DNA from: Enterovibrio norvegicus DSM 15893
GTDB lineage: Bacteria > Pseudomonadota > Gammaproteobacteria > Enterobacterales > Vibrionaceae
DNA: 64,000 nt
Direction of reading: 5' to 3'
Assembly: GCF_900115495.1 (NCBI RefSeq)
Contig: NZ_FOWR01000024.1
Location: 1-64,000 of the forward strand
Shown: one piece after another, positions 1 to 8,144 of the stretch
Layout of the letters: every line of letters starts with the position of its first letter
Position numbering within the stretch: position 1 is the first letter of the stretch
The notes under the pieces: generated by a model
Seen by the model: only the letters and a program-made list of their open reading frames with translations
Told to the model about the DNA's origin: nothing
The model's database searches: none
Program-made: the position numbers and the translations under genes

Positions 1-318
1 AAGCAGCTTCGTATGGATAACGGGCCCGAGCTTATATCTGAACAATTAACCGACTGGTGTAAAGCTCATGATATCGAGCTTATATATATCCAGCCTGGCA
101 AACCTCAACAAAATGGATTTGTAGAGCGCTTTAATGGCTCATTCCGCCGGGAGTTCCTCAATGCCTATTTGTTTGAATCCATAGAACAGGTTAGAGATAT
201 GGCATGGGTGTGGATGTGTGATTATAACGAAGAACGTACCCACGAAAGCTTAGGAAACATCCCTCCGACCGAATACCGGAGGAAATTGGAAACCTCTAGC
301 TATGCATTGTCTCGCTAA
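1..318 (+). CDS. IS3-family transposase (OrfB, integrase core), C-terminal part only
   Basis: The reading frame is open from the first base of the window, so the 5' part lies outside. It ends in a DDE integrase core of the IS3 OrfB type. Visible are MDNGPE (second catalytic Asp region), the typical stretch IQPGKPQQNGFVERFNGSFR carrying the catalytic Glu, and the C-terminal motif NEERTHESLG followed by PTEYRR. This enzyme would cut and join the ends of an insertion sequence. The stop is 14 bases from a likely IS end (319-332). Whether the element is complete cannot be judged from this window. Family assignment is confident; the subgroup is not. Confidence 0.9.
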   Translation, partial: KQLRMDNGPELISEQLTDWCKAHDIELIYIQPGKPQQNGFVERFNGSFRREFLNAYLFESIEQVRDMAWVWMCDYNEERTHESLGNIPPTEYRRKLETSSYALSR

Positions 319-332
319 AGGGGAAGTGGACA
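319..332 (+). repeat. probable right terminal inverted repeat of the IS3-type element
   Basis: Directly after the transposase stop the sequence reads AGGGGAAGTGGACA. On the other strand it begins TGTCCACTTCCCC, which fits IS3-family ends (TG...CA). The left end is outside the window, so pairing and target duplication cannot be checked. Confidence 0.55.
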
Positions 333-335
333 CTC

Positions 336-887
336 TCACAGAACGTCGTTGAACTGTTTCTTAATCACAGACAACAGGTTGGGCGAAAGCGGCGACACCG
401 AGCTTGGGAAGGTTGCCACCACATCGCCGTTTGGATTGATCAGGTATTTGTAAAAATTCCACCTTGGCTCGACACCCGCTTGACGTGTTATTTCAGCAAA
501 TACCGGGTTAGCGCCGTTACCTCGGACATTGCTTCTCGCCATCATCGGAAAGGTGACACCATAATCGAGGTAACACACCTTGGCGCTGGCTTCTTCACCA
601 CCTCGATCTTGATTAAAGTCATTCGACGGAAAGCCAATCACGGCGAAATCTTGGTCTTTGTATTGCTGATACAGGGTTTCGAGTTGATCAAACTGAGAAG
701 TAAAACCGCACTGGCTTGCCGTGTTCACCACCAGCAAGGTCTTACCCTGAAACGCCTCACACAAGTTCACGGTATCCGTGGAATTCAACTTACGTTGTGA
801 GCCTTTCAAAATATCAGGGCAACTCGCTGCGAAGGCGAGGTTGCTCATGCAAAGCCAGCCAATACCAATCATCATCATTGCTTTCAT
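336..887 (-). CDS. secreted glutathione peroxidase-like protein
   Basis: A thioredoxin-fold peroxidase of about 183 residues that reduces hydroperoxides with a cysteine rather than selenocysteine. The start MKAMMM at 887 is chosen because GGAGAA precedes it by 6 bases and a signal peptide follows (hydrophobic core, then AFAAS). The frame is open further upstream but has no signal sequence there. Motifs: NTASQCGF with the peroxidatic Cys, FPSNDFNQD with the catalytic Gln, and WNFYKYLI with the conserved Trp. Export implies a periplasmic role. It lies just downstream of the diguanylate cyclase on the same strand, about 110 bases away, and may be co-transcribed. Confidence 0.88.
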   Translation of the reverse strand: MKAMMMIGIGWLCMSNLAFAASCPDILKGSQRKLNSTDTVNLCEAFQGKTLLVVNTASQCGFTSQFDQLETLYQQYKDQDFAVIGFPSNDFNQDRGGEEASAKVCYLDYGVTFPMMARSNVRGNGANPVFAEITRQAGVEPRWNFYKYLINPNGDVVATFPSSVSPLSPNLLSVIKKQFNDVL

Positions 888-994
888 GTGTGTTCTCCGC
901 CTTTGTCTGTGAGAGAAAACTTCAACAAGCAAACGCAGCGGCGCGCGAATGCGGTTGAGCGATAGATATTGATACTGGCAAAAACGAAAAGCGA

Positions 995-2872
995 TCATAA
1001 CGCCTCAGTATGCTGCAATGCATCCACACTCGCATAAGCGACGCGGTTGCGGCCTTCTCTTTTGGCTTGATACAAGGCGTGGTCAGCCTCTTGTAACAGT
1101 TGATCGAGATTCTGAGTGCTAGTCCATGTCGCCATGCCGACAGAAATGGTGACATTCACGAATTGGTTTTCGAAGAGGACATCCGTGTTCTCGACAGCCA
1201 ACAGTAAGCGCTCAGTCATGGCTTTTGCTGCATCCTCTGACACGTTTTCCATGATCACGGCGAACTCTTCACCCCCCAGGCGTGAAAGCAAATCGGTTTT
1301 GCGTAACGACAGGCTAAGTGTTTTCCCAACTTCACGAAGAACGCTATCCCCACAGGCGTGGCTGAATGTGTCATTCACCTTTTTGAAATGATCAACATCA
1401 ATCATCAGTAGGTAGACATTTGGGGCGGTGTTGCGCTTTGCTCGCTCAATAAAATGCTGAGCGCCTTCGAAGAAAGAGCGTCGATTAGGTAACCCTGTGA
1501 GCAAATCAGTTCGGGCTTCTTTTTCTGCCAGTGCTTTTGCTTCATAAAGCTGTTTTGTTTGCTCTTTGACCCTTTCTTCGAGCACGTGGGCGGCGTTTTC
1601 TAAGTGCTGACAGTGTTCCGCTTCAATGCGCTGCTTTTCTTGCTGCATGTGCTTGAATCGCAGGATCATGACTGAGGTCAGCAATAACACTTCCACTAAG
1701 CCTCCGAAGTAAATCAGCCATTCCGACAAGGGTGTATCGGCGATATAGCCTCTCAATCGCAATGACGCCAACGCCATCCCAATGACAAAAAATACCCAAC
1801 TCCCGGTGAACAACAGGGCATGAGGCACCTTTTTTTTGTGTGCATAAATGCCAAGCGGTGCCAGAAGGAAAGCGCCAATTGCGGTGAAATCAATGATGAC
1901 CCTCGACAGGTAAGGCTCCCCCAAGAGGTTAAGTATCACGCCAACAACATCAATCGCCACCACGGCAAGCAAGAGTTTATCAATACGTGGAAAATGCTCA
2001 GACACATTCAAAAATTGACGGACGAAGAGGAGTGCGATGATCTGGCAAAGATTGATTTGAAGCACAACCATCCATAATTCGTAGTGGTTTGGTGCGATGA
2101 AATAGCTCCATACCCCGCTGAAAGAGGCAAAGAGTGAGGCGGCTGAAAACGCGAACGCCGCGTAATAGAGAAATAAGCGGTCTTTCGTCGCGAAAAAGGC
2201 GAGTAAAGTCGCGATACCCATGGCGGTTTCCACACACAGTAAAATCATCAAGAGTGATAGTTCAATGTGTGATGAGCGATAAAAGGTATTTTCGTCCCAG
2301 ATGCGCATCGAGTCGAACCGATGCATGGGGAAATCACTGCCTTGAAACAGACGATAGTAAACGTCAACGGTCGAATCAGGTGGAATGGCAACAGAAAACG
2401 CAGGCCTGTAAAAAGAGACTGGCCGCGTGTCGTTGGGTTGGTTATATGCAAAATGCTGATGTGTAAATGTGCCGTTCTCTCTCTTCTCTCCCTTCTCTCC
2501 CATCTCTCCCTGCACTCGCGTGTAAAGATCGATCGTCTCAACGGACGCGTCAACATATTCAACAATGACAGTTTTCTGAAAAGGTTCAGGGTTAAATAGC
2601 TGAAACGTTATCCAAGATGGAACGGTTGAAAACCCTCGGTTTACGACGCCTTTTTCGGGGTGTTGCCAGCGTTGAAGAGACACAGCATCATCAATGGTGA
2701 GTTGATGGGAGGGGTCTTCAACATAGTGATAGCGATCAACCGTCGAGGCGCCACTTTCCCACAGAGATAGATCAATGGCTGTATCGGCGTAAACAACACC
2801 TGCACCACCAAAAGCGATAAACAGGAAAATGAAAAAGGGTGATAATAAATTGCGAATCCGACGTCGCCACAT
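995..2872 (-). CDS. 7TMR-DISM diguanylate cyclase (GGDEF)
   Basis: A membrane-bound c-di-GMP synthase. From the start at 2872 (MWRRRIRN) it has a signal/TM segment, a periplasmic sensor domain of the 7TMR-DISM extracellular type (about 30-190), seven membrane helices (about 200-410), a coiled coil (EERVKEQTKQLYEAKALAEKEA), and a GGDEF domain. The GGDEF domain shows DLLTGLPNRRSF, DVDHFKKVND and active-site GGEEF near residue 535. The frame also opens at a GTG (3022) overlapping the lipoxygenase stop as TAGTG. I prefer 2872 because the signal segment then lies at the N terminus, but the longer form is possible through translational coupling. A low-complexity GEMGEKGEKREN loop lies in the sensor domain. 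Confidence 0.88.
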   Translation of the reverse strand: MWRRRIRNLLSPFFIFLFIAFGGAGVVYADTAIDLSLWESGASTVDRYHYVEDPSHQLTIDDAVSLQRWQHPEKGVVNRGFSTVPSWITFQLFNPEPFQKTVIVEYVDASVETIDLYTRVQGEMGEKGEKRENGTFTHQHFAYNQPNDTRPVSFYRPAFSVAIPPDSTVDVYYRLFQGSDFPMHRFDSMRIWDENTFYRSSHIELSLLMILLCVETAMGIATLLAFFATKDRLFLYYAAFAFSAASLFASFSGVWSYFIAPNHYELWMVVLQINLCQIIALLFVRQFLNVSEHFPRIDKLLLAVVAIDVVGVILNLLGEPYLSRVIIDFTAIGAFLLAPLGIYAHKKKVPHALLFTGSWVFFVIGMALASLRLRGYIADTPLSEWLIYFGGLVEVLLLTSVMILRFKHMQQEKQRIEAEHCQHLENAAHVLEERVKEQTKQLYEAKALAEKEARTDLLTGLPNRRSFFEGAQHFIERAKRNTAPNVYLLMIDVDHFKKVNDTFSHACGDSVLREVGKTLSLSLRKTDLLSRLGGEEFAVIMENVSEDAAKAMTERLLLAVENTDVLFENQFVNVTISVGMATWTSTQNLDQLLQEADHALYQAKREGRNRVAYASVDALQHTEAL

Positions 2873-3021
2873 GCATCTACATCCCTGCGGTGGTTTGGCT
2901 AAGCGTTCAAATGCCTTAGTCACTGCATCTAAATCGCACTGACCATCATGGCCATTTGGATCAACGTAGTGGAGATAGCATGCTGAACGTGGGTGCCCAT
3001 TCAGCATGACATCTACAAGCA

Positions 3022-5202
3022 CTAAATACTGATACTGTTGGGTATCAAAGAGGGCAATTGCATCATGTAAGGCATGGGTCTTGAAGCATTACGCTGATGA
3101 ATGTCGATTTCAATTTTATTTAACCTCATGTGGAATGTGCTCAATATCGGCGCCACGCGTTTATCGGTGAAATAATGGATTCGTGGATCATCGGTATAGT
3201 GGCCCAAGGTATCGTATTGCACCCCCGCCAAGAGGTAAGCAAAAGAGGTTTGATACAGTGCGACATCCAGTGGTGGAAGCCAACTGACAACGTCTTCTTT
3301 GCGCAGTGGTTCACGGCTTCCTGGCATGGGTTTATACAAGGTGCCGGTAGCGCCTGGGATATACGACATGAGAGGGTATTGGGCAAAGTTCACCGAAGCA
3401 TGCTGCGCACTGGCGGTATAAATGATTTGTGCCACAACACGGCAAAGGTAATCGAAGTCATCGATTTGAACTGGGTGCTTGTCATCCCCCGTGGCAGTGA
3501 GTCCCTCCAAGCCTTTTACCGCTGCACGTTTTGGATTAACCAGTTCGTTAACCCAAGCCTGCAATTCCACATCCTCTAAGACCATGTTGTTGCGTTCTTC
3601 CTTAGAACGGCCTTCGTAATAGAGGGACAGATAATCAACCACAAAGTCATGGATCGACGCCCAAAGATCCATCGTGTCTTCCCTAAAGGGGAATGACGGC
3701 AAGGCGTTTTTTTCGACACCGCGTTGACCAAAGATCTTATCTGGATATTGGTCATCAAACCGGCGTTTTTCATAAGCTTCAACCAGCACCTCACCTGTTT
3801 CTTGATGCGAGGTTGAAATCACCGAAGCCACCACACCGCCTGGCACCATTAAACTGGTGTAAGCGCCGTTATTGATGTTCAACGTAAATCGGAAGTGGGG
3901 CTTTAATAACACCATCAGTGGATGCGCTTGTGGTAATTGTCGATGCGAAGCCACAATAATCGGCTCAATCACTAAATGGCATGCCCCTAAATGCGCAATG
4001 GTTTCATGCTCAATCGTACATGCATTTTGAACCACCATTTTTGCAAGTAGCCACTTAGCGCCATCACAGTCATTGTTATTGGTGCAGTCATTTGGCGTGA
4101 AAATGGGCGTGGTGTCGGCATCAAAATGCTGCCCTAATTGAATAGCGATAGGTTGTAACGCGCCGTCAGTAGGAAAGCCACTGGGCGGTGACGCGCTCCA
4201 ATAAAACAACGCAATGGGCGCTTCTGGGTAGCGGTGTAAACCATGCAGTGGCGCGCCCTTTTTACCTTCAAACATGGCGTAATCGCACACGTACAATAAA
4301 CCTTTGTTTGCGGCTTCGGTCAGCGTCAACGTGATGTCACCACTGACGTTTTGCAGAATGTCATCAGTGACGGGCATTTTTTCTAGCAACTCTGACAACA
4401 AGCACACGTTCTCGCACGCCGCTTTTTCGGTTCTCACCCCCCTTAAATTGGTGGTGTTGAACCCTGCAATTTGCATATAGCCAAAGTACCAATCTTGCAG
4501 GCAAATGGGCTGTTCATCATCCGGCATCCACGCTTTACGTTCGATATCCATTGCTTGCGGTGTAGGCAGCGAGTTAAAGAGCAGCTCATAATCTTCCAGC
4601 CCTTTCGCTTGCAAGTAATCCTTTCCACGTTCCTCATTCAGCGTGTAATAAAGCGTATTTTTAAGAAAAGCAGTAAAGCCTTCAGACTCAAACTCTTTCG
4701 TGACTTTGCTGAGACCTTCCACGATATTGGCCAAATCTTTCGGGAGATGAGAAAGGCCTTTGAGCGCAGCCTCGATGGAATTAGGCACTTCTACTAATGC
4801 GTCTAACAGGGCTTTCGTTTGCTCGACATCATCGATCAAAGCCAACGGTGAACTTGATGATTTATGCGCTTTCAATGTGAGGTAGGCGTCATTGACCTTT
4901 TTGATGGTTGAGGAGACATCACTCGTTAAGTCGTCTTCTATCTCTCGTTCAAGCAAAGACAGGACAACATGGGTGAAGTTTTCCAGTAAGGGCAAAAATA
5001 CCTTGGTCACTTTGGCTTCGTATTCAAGCGTAAACGCTTCACCTTCAGGCAGCCCGGCAGACAGAGAAAGTGGTTCAAGATAACTAAACATATAGTTGTA
5101 TGACGCTTGTGAAACCGAGACCTGAAAGGCTCTATCTTGCATGTCTTTCTCAGACAGACCTTGAGGAAGTGATGGGATAATGGGGGTCTTCTTGCGGTGC
5201 AT
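3022..5202 (-). CDS. lipoxygenase (non-haem iron fatty-acid dioxygenase)
   Basis: About 726 residues, typical for a bacterial lipoxygenase without a PLAT domain. The enzyme inserts O2 into polyunsaturated fatty acids. The family signature is clear: WLLAKMVVQNA, then HETIAHLGACH (two iron-binding His, about 398-409), EPIIVASHRQL, HPLMVLLKPH. A second metal-site region QHASVNFAQY lies near 600, and the chain ends in NSISI so that the terminal Ile can ligate iron. The start at 5202 (MHRKKTP) follows AAGGA by six bases; the frame is open 20 codons further. No signal peptide is evident. The stop abuts a diguanylate cyclase gene. Substrate and product regiochemistry cannot be read from the sequence. 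Confidence 0.93.
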   Translation of the reverse strand: MHRKKTPIIPSLPQGLSEKDMQDRAFQVSVSQASYNYMFSYLEPLSLSAGLPEGEAFTLEYEAKVTKVFLPLLENFTHVVLSLLEREIEDDLTSDVSSTIKKVNDAYLTLKAHKSSSSPLALIDDVEQTKALLDALVEVPNSIEAALKGLSHLPKDLANIVEGLSKVTKEFESEGFTAFLKNTLYYTLNEERGKDYLQAKGLEDYELLFNSLPTPQAMDIERKAWMPDDEQPICLQDWYFGYMQIAGFNTTNLRGVRTEKAACENVCLLSELLEKMPVTDDILQNVSGDITLTLTEAANKGLLYVCDYAMFEGKKGAPLHGLHRYPEAPIALFYWSASPPSGFPTDGALQPIAIQLGQHFDADTTPIFTPNDCTNNNDCDGAKWLLAKMVVQNACTIEHETIAHLGACHLVIEPIIVASHRQLPQAHPLMVLLKPHFRFTLNINNGAYTSLMVPGGVVASVISTSHQETGEVLVEAYEKRRFDDQYPDKIFGQRGVEKNALPSFPFREDTMDLWASIHDFVVDYLSLYYEGRSKEERNNMVLEDVELQAWVNELVNPKRAAVKGLEGLTATGDDKHPVQIDDFDYLCRVVAQIIYTASAQHASVNFAQYPLMSYIPGATGTLYKPMPGSREPLRKEDVVSWLPPLDVALYQTSFAYLLAGVQYDTLGHYTDDPRIHYFTDKRVAPILSTFHMRLNKIEIDIHQRNASRPMPYMMQLPSLIPNSISI

Positions 5203-5247
5203 GTGCTTTCCTTGCCTACAGGCCTTTCTGATGCTTTCGCTGTGAGC

Positions 5248-5284
5248 ATTTAGATAACGCAATGAGACATAGCGTTATCTAAAT
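5248..5284. promoter_or_regulatory. 13-bp perfect inverted repeat upstream of the lipoxygenase
   Basis: ATTTAGATAACGC at 5248-5260 is repeated in reverse complement at 5272-5284 with an 11-base spacer. It lies 46-82 bases upstream of the lipoxygenase start. It could be a dimeric operator or a hairpin in the 5' leader. No T-run follows on the lipoxygenase strand, so a simple terminator is unlikely. Confidence 0.55.
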
Positions 5285-5701
5285 GATTCATTTGTGAGAC
5301 AAAGAAACAATAACAAAAGCATCAATACAAGTTCGTACGCGGAAATTCAGGCGCACAACACAAACATCAATAATTGAGACAGATATTTAATTAAATTGTA
5401 AGAAACAGAATGTCATTACACATTGACCCTGGCGCAGGGAAGGCCGTTTTAATACGCGCGTTCTGAGAAAAAGAGCAGCACAACAAAAAAGAGCTGCACA
5501 ACACTCAATGTCTTACCGGATGTCAGCGTAACGGCTCATAGAAGATCCAAACATGCTCGTCAAAAAGCAAAGCTTGTGATGATGGAAAGGAATCCTGCAT
5601 TGTCGGTACAAAGCCATGCCTTTTAGTATCCCTAGAGCGAGGAAACGCTAAGTAATCAGCGTCTCCCGATATCAGAATCAGACTGAGAAAAGGGATTAAC
5701 C
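5285..5701. other. intergenic region between divergent lipoxygenase and carbonic anhydrase genes
   Basis: About 420 bases without a convincing gene. It must hold the promoters of both divergent genes. The part from 5290 to 5420 is AT-rich. I see no RNA gene or clear repeat besides the inverted repeat just to the left. Confidence 0.5.
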
Positions 5702-6283
5702 ATGAGTAATGTAAAGCAAGAAGTGGAGCTCGCAAACCGTGACTACGTTGAAAACTTTGGTGATAAAGGGCAATTACAAATTCCCCCTAGCCGACAGTTT
5801 GCGGTGTTAACATGCATGGATGCACGGTTAGATCCTGCGAAATTTGCCGGGTTTGCTGAAGGCGAGGCACATGTCATTCGTAATGCGGGTGGTCGCGCAA
5901 GTAGCGACGCGATCCGCTCACTGGTGTTGTCACATAAGTTGCTTGGCACACAAGAATGGTTTGTTGTGCACCATACGGATTGCGGCATGGAAAAGTTTGA
6001 CCAACAGACGATGGCAACATTACTGGAAGAAAGCCTGCATACTGCCATTGCCGATCAAACCGGTTGGCACAATGTGACGCAAGAAGGCGGCACCATTGAA
6101 GGGCACTTTGTGAATTGGCTGACGATCAATGATCTTAAACACAGCGTTGTTGAAGACGTTCAACGCATTAAAGCAAGCCCAATGGTGCCTAAAGACATTC
6201 CCATTTACGGCTATGTTTTTGATTGCGAAACGGGCGAGTTGATTGAAGTTGAAGAGGCCACAAAAGCAGGTGTTGCGGCATAA
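5702..6283 (+). CDS. beta-class carbonic anhydrase
   Basis: A zinc enzyme that interconverts CO2 and bicarbonate in the cytoplasm, 193 residues. Zinc ligands and the catalytic dyad are visible: CMDARLD (Cys and the Asp/Arg pair) near residue 38, and VHHTDCG (His and Cys) near 90. [18 protein letters not shown] is the conserved stretch between them. Its compact form, with the Cys motif close to the N terminus, resembles the small beta-CA subfamily rather than the housekeeping Can protein. AGGGA precedes the ATG. It appears monocistronic, with a possible terminator at 6368-6396. Confidence 0.9.
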   Translation: MSNVKQEVELANRDYVENFGDKGQLQIPPSRQFAVLTCMDARLDPAKFAGFAEGEAHVIRNAGGRASSDAIRSLVLSHKLLGTQEWFVVHHTDCGMEKFDQQTMATLLEESLHTAIADQTGWHNVTQEGGTIEGHFVNWLTINDLKHSVVEDVQRIKASPMVPKDIPIYGYVFDCETGELIEVEEATKAGVAA

Positions 6284-6367
6284 CCAGTAGTGCTTGATGT
6301 GCACCTTTGTGCCTATAAAGGCATGTGGTGTGTCAGTCCCTTGAGGCGCACTTAGGGCGCACTCAAC

Positions 6368-6396
6368 AAAGGGGCATGATGTAAATCATGTCCCTT
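6368..6396 (+). terminator. possible terminator after the carbonic anhydrase gene
   Basis: A stem AAAGGGGCATGAT / ATCATGTCCCTT with a GTAA loop and one mismatch. The T-run is short (TTATTG), so efficiency is uncertain. Confidence 0.45.
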
Positions 6397-6511
6397 ATTG
6401 TGTGTTGATACGCCATGAGATCGCGCTATTCGCTCTAGCATTAGGTCGCATGAGTATCAGGTTGTCATCGTGTCAGTATGCAAACCCAATGCCATCCCGT
6501 GATTACACTTT

Positions 6512-6904
6512 TTAAACCTGTTTATCGCGCTCAGCCAAAGCATGACCAGACAGCACCAATAAGCCAGCGAAAATCCCCAGGTTCTTCACGAAGTTCTGCA
6601 TTTCATGCGCGCCTTCAATGCCTGAGTAGTTCCAGAAATCATGTAACGACACATTGATCACCAGTACAAGACCTGCCAGCAGTAGCGCTACCAGCCAAGT
6701 AAAGCGGTTTGCTATCAGCAAAAGCGCCGCACCTATTTGGAAAACACCCGCAAGCCCCAACAAAACAGGGGTGAACGGCATGTCATGCTTTTCCATCAAC
6801 TGGATATGCATGTCCCACGATGCAAACTTCATGATGCCGGGAATCAAAAAGTACAAAGCCAGCAGGACGCGACCAGCGGTCAGCAATAGTGTGTTCATGT
6901 TCAT
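6512..6904 (-). CDS. DoxX-family integral membrane protein
   Basis: About 130 residues with four predicted membrane helices, the DoxX arrangement: AGRVLLALYFLIPGIMKF with the typical G-x-x-K-F end of helix 1, then GLAGVFQIGAALLLI, VALLLAGLVLVI and NLGIFAGLLVL. The start ATG at 6904 follows AAGGA. DoxX proteins are linked to redox or thiol stress in some bacteria, but their reaction is not settled. The neighbour on the same strand upstream is ohr, which fits an oxidative-stress context. Confidence 0.85.
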   Translation of the reverse strand: MNMNTLLLTAGRVLLALYFLIPGIMKFASWDMHIQLMEKHDMPFTPVLLGLAGVFQIGAALLLIANRFTWLVALLLAGLVLVINVSLHDFWNYSGIEGAHEMQNFVKNLGIFAGLLVLSGHALAERDKQV

Positions 6905-6926
6905 CAATCCTTGAGGGTTAATCGTT

Positions 6927-7004
6927 GAGAGCGAATGTCTGAGAGCGAGTCTTAGAAAACGAGTCTTAGAGAGCTAGTCTTAAATAGCTAGTCTTAAATA
7001 GCTA
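6927..7004. repeat. 14-bp tandem repeat, about 5.5 units
   Basis: Units of 14 bases: GAGAGCGAATGTCT, GAGAGCGAGTCTTA, GAAAACGAGTCTTA, GAGAGCTAGTCTTA, AATAGCTAGTCTTA, then a partial AATAGCTA. The array fills the gap between doxX and ohr and runs into the ohr stop codon. Units diverge gradually along the array, as expected of an old slippage or duplication product. Confidence 0.85.
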
Positions 7005-7424
7005 TAGCGGCGAACCGTTTACAGAGAGCGTAACGTCAATGTTGCCTTTTACAGCATTCGAGTATGGGCAAACCTGATGGGCTGTTTTCACTACTTGCTG
7101 TGCTTGCTCATCGTCGAGATCTAACGTGACAGCCAAGGCAACGGTCAGCGCAAAACCACCTGCGTCATTTGGGCCTATGCCCACTTCTGCCGTGACAGGT
7201 GCTTGAGAGAGTGTGATTTTCATTTCACGCGCAACGTGAAGAATAGCGTTAGAAAAACACGCAGAGTAACCCGCAGCAAACAGCTGCTCAGGGTTCGTCG
7301 CTTCACCTGTGCCGCCCATTTCTTTCGGGTAGCTCAGTGCAAGATCCAGCATGTTGTCGTCGGTGCTTACCTGACCGTTTCGTCCTGCAGAAGCGGTTGC
7401 TTTCGTTTTGTAGAGTGTCGTCAT
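7002..7424 (-). CDS. ohr: organic hydroperoxide resistance protein Ohr (OsmC family)
   Basis: A 140-residue thiol peroxidase that reduces organic and fatty-acid hydroperoxides. Both redox cysteines are present in the right contexts: GYSACFSNA (about residue 55-60) and VCPYSNAVKGN (about 118). NPEQLFAAG is the Ohr/OsmC signature. It is divergent from ohrR, with palindromic AT-rich boxes between them, so repression by OhrR and release by peroxide is the expected control. The stop overlaps the end of the 14-bp repeat array. Confidence 0.95.
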   Translation of the reverse strand: MTTLYKTKATASAGRNGQVSTDDNMLDLALSYPKEMGGTGEATNPEQLFAAGYSACFSNAILHVAREMKITLSQAPVTAEVGIGPNDAGGFALTVALAVTLDLDDEQAQQVVKTAHQVCPYSNAVKGNIDVTLSVNGSPL

Positions 7425-7476
7425 TGTCTCGCCCTTCCATCTGAAATCTTATCTTCATTTAAATTGTTAGCAATTA

Positions 7477-7490
7477 AATTGCGCGCAATT
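7477..7490. promoter_or_regulatory. probable OhrR operator (palindrome 1)
   Basis: AATTGCGCGCAATT is a perfect 14-bp palindrome about 50 bases before ohr. A partly similar AATTGTTAGCAATT lies just left of it at 7462-7475. OhrR of the MarR family binds AT-rich palindromes of this style in ohr promoters; the assignment is by similarity and position. Confidence 0.65.
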
Positions 7491-7535
7491 AACTTTGAAG
7501 GAGTATAAGTCGATCCTAAAATGAAATACAAGTAT

Positions 7536-7547
7536 ATTGTGCACAAT
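7536..7547. promoter_or_regulatory. probable OhrR operator (palindrome 2)
   Basis: ATTGTGCACAAT is a perfect 12-bp palindrome just upstream of ohrR. It shares the ATTG-CAAT ends with palindrome 1, which suggests autoregulation. Confidence 0.6.
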
Positions 7548-7571
7548 CTATTTTTTCTAAGGTGTATTGAG

Positions 7572-8039
7572 ATGGCGAGCTCAGTGGAAAAACGTAATGA
7601 CCATCAGGCAGAAGCGCCTCAGCTTTTGCTTAAAAACCAAGTCTGCTTTTCGCTATACAGCGCATCGAATGCCATGATCCGCGCGTATCGCCCATTACTC
7701 AACGCGCTCGATCTGACCTACCCGCAATACCTCGCCATGATGGTGATTTGGGAAAAAGACGGAATTAACGTGAAAGATCTCGGGCATGATCTTCACCTCG
7801 ACTCAGGCACACTGACACCGCTACTAAAACGCCTAGAAAGCAAAGGCTTTATTGACAGAAAACGCAGCAGTGAAGACGAACGCATTCGTTTGGTGTTTCT
7901 CACCGAGCAAGGGCATGCGTTAAAAGAAAAAGCGCGCTCCGTGCCTGGCGCCATTTTTTGTAAAAGCCAATTAGAGAGGGAAGAACTGCAACAACTCAAA
8001 GCCACGTGCGAAAGGTTATTGGCGAACTTGCAGTTGTAG
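7572..8039 (+). CDS. ohrR: MarR-family organic peroxide sensor OhrR
   Basis: A winged-helix repressor of about 155 residues. The reactive Cys is in NQVCFSLYSASNAMIR, the usual OhrR position near the N terminus. DLTYPQYLAMMVIWE, DSGTLTPLLKRLESKG (recognition helix) and RSSEDERIRLVFLTEQG (wing) match OhrR closely. The start at 7572 (MASSVEK) is preferred. An in-frame ATG at 7521 would put the palindromic operator inside the coding region. It is divergent from its likely target ohr. Confidence 0.92.
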   Translation: MASSVEKRNDHQAEAPQLLLKNQVCFSLYSASNAMIRAYRPLLNALDLTYPQYLAMMVIWEKDGINVKDLGHDLHLDSGTLTPLLKRLESKGFIDRKRSSEDERIRLVFLTEQGHALKEKARSVPGAIFCKSQLEREELQQLKATCERLLANLQL

Positions 8040-8107
8040 CGGGGTGTAAGAAGGCCGAAAAGCACAGGGTTCGTCACTTTTACTTCCCCTGATGTTCCTT
8101 CATGAAT

Positions 8108-8133
8108 GGGAGGGAAAGCCACTTCCCCTCCCA
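8108..8133. terminator. possible bidirectional terminator between ohrR and the isochorismatase gene
   Basis: Inverted repeat GGGAGGG...CCCCTCCC between two convergent genes. It is GC-rich and lacks a long T-run, so it is only a candidate. Confidence 0.4.
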
Positions 8134-8144
8134 GACGTAACAGA

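Noticed and set aside
480-958. Open frames on the + strand opposite the glutathione peroxidase gene.
   Set aside because: They are antisense to a gene with intact catalytic motifs and have no family resemblance.
5523-5735. 70-codon frame on the - strand between the lipoxygenase and carbonic anhydrase genes.
   Set aside because: No ribosome site or recognisable motif, and it overlaps the start of the carbonic anhydrase gene on the other strand.
8119-8130. CCCCTCCCAGAC is shared with the 3' part of the tRNA-Ile2 gene (28754-28765), a possible att site.
   Set aside because: Only 12 bases match and they lie in the GC-rich stem between two convergent core-like genes. No integrase is adjacent and the segment in between is clearly composite.
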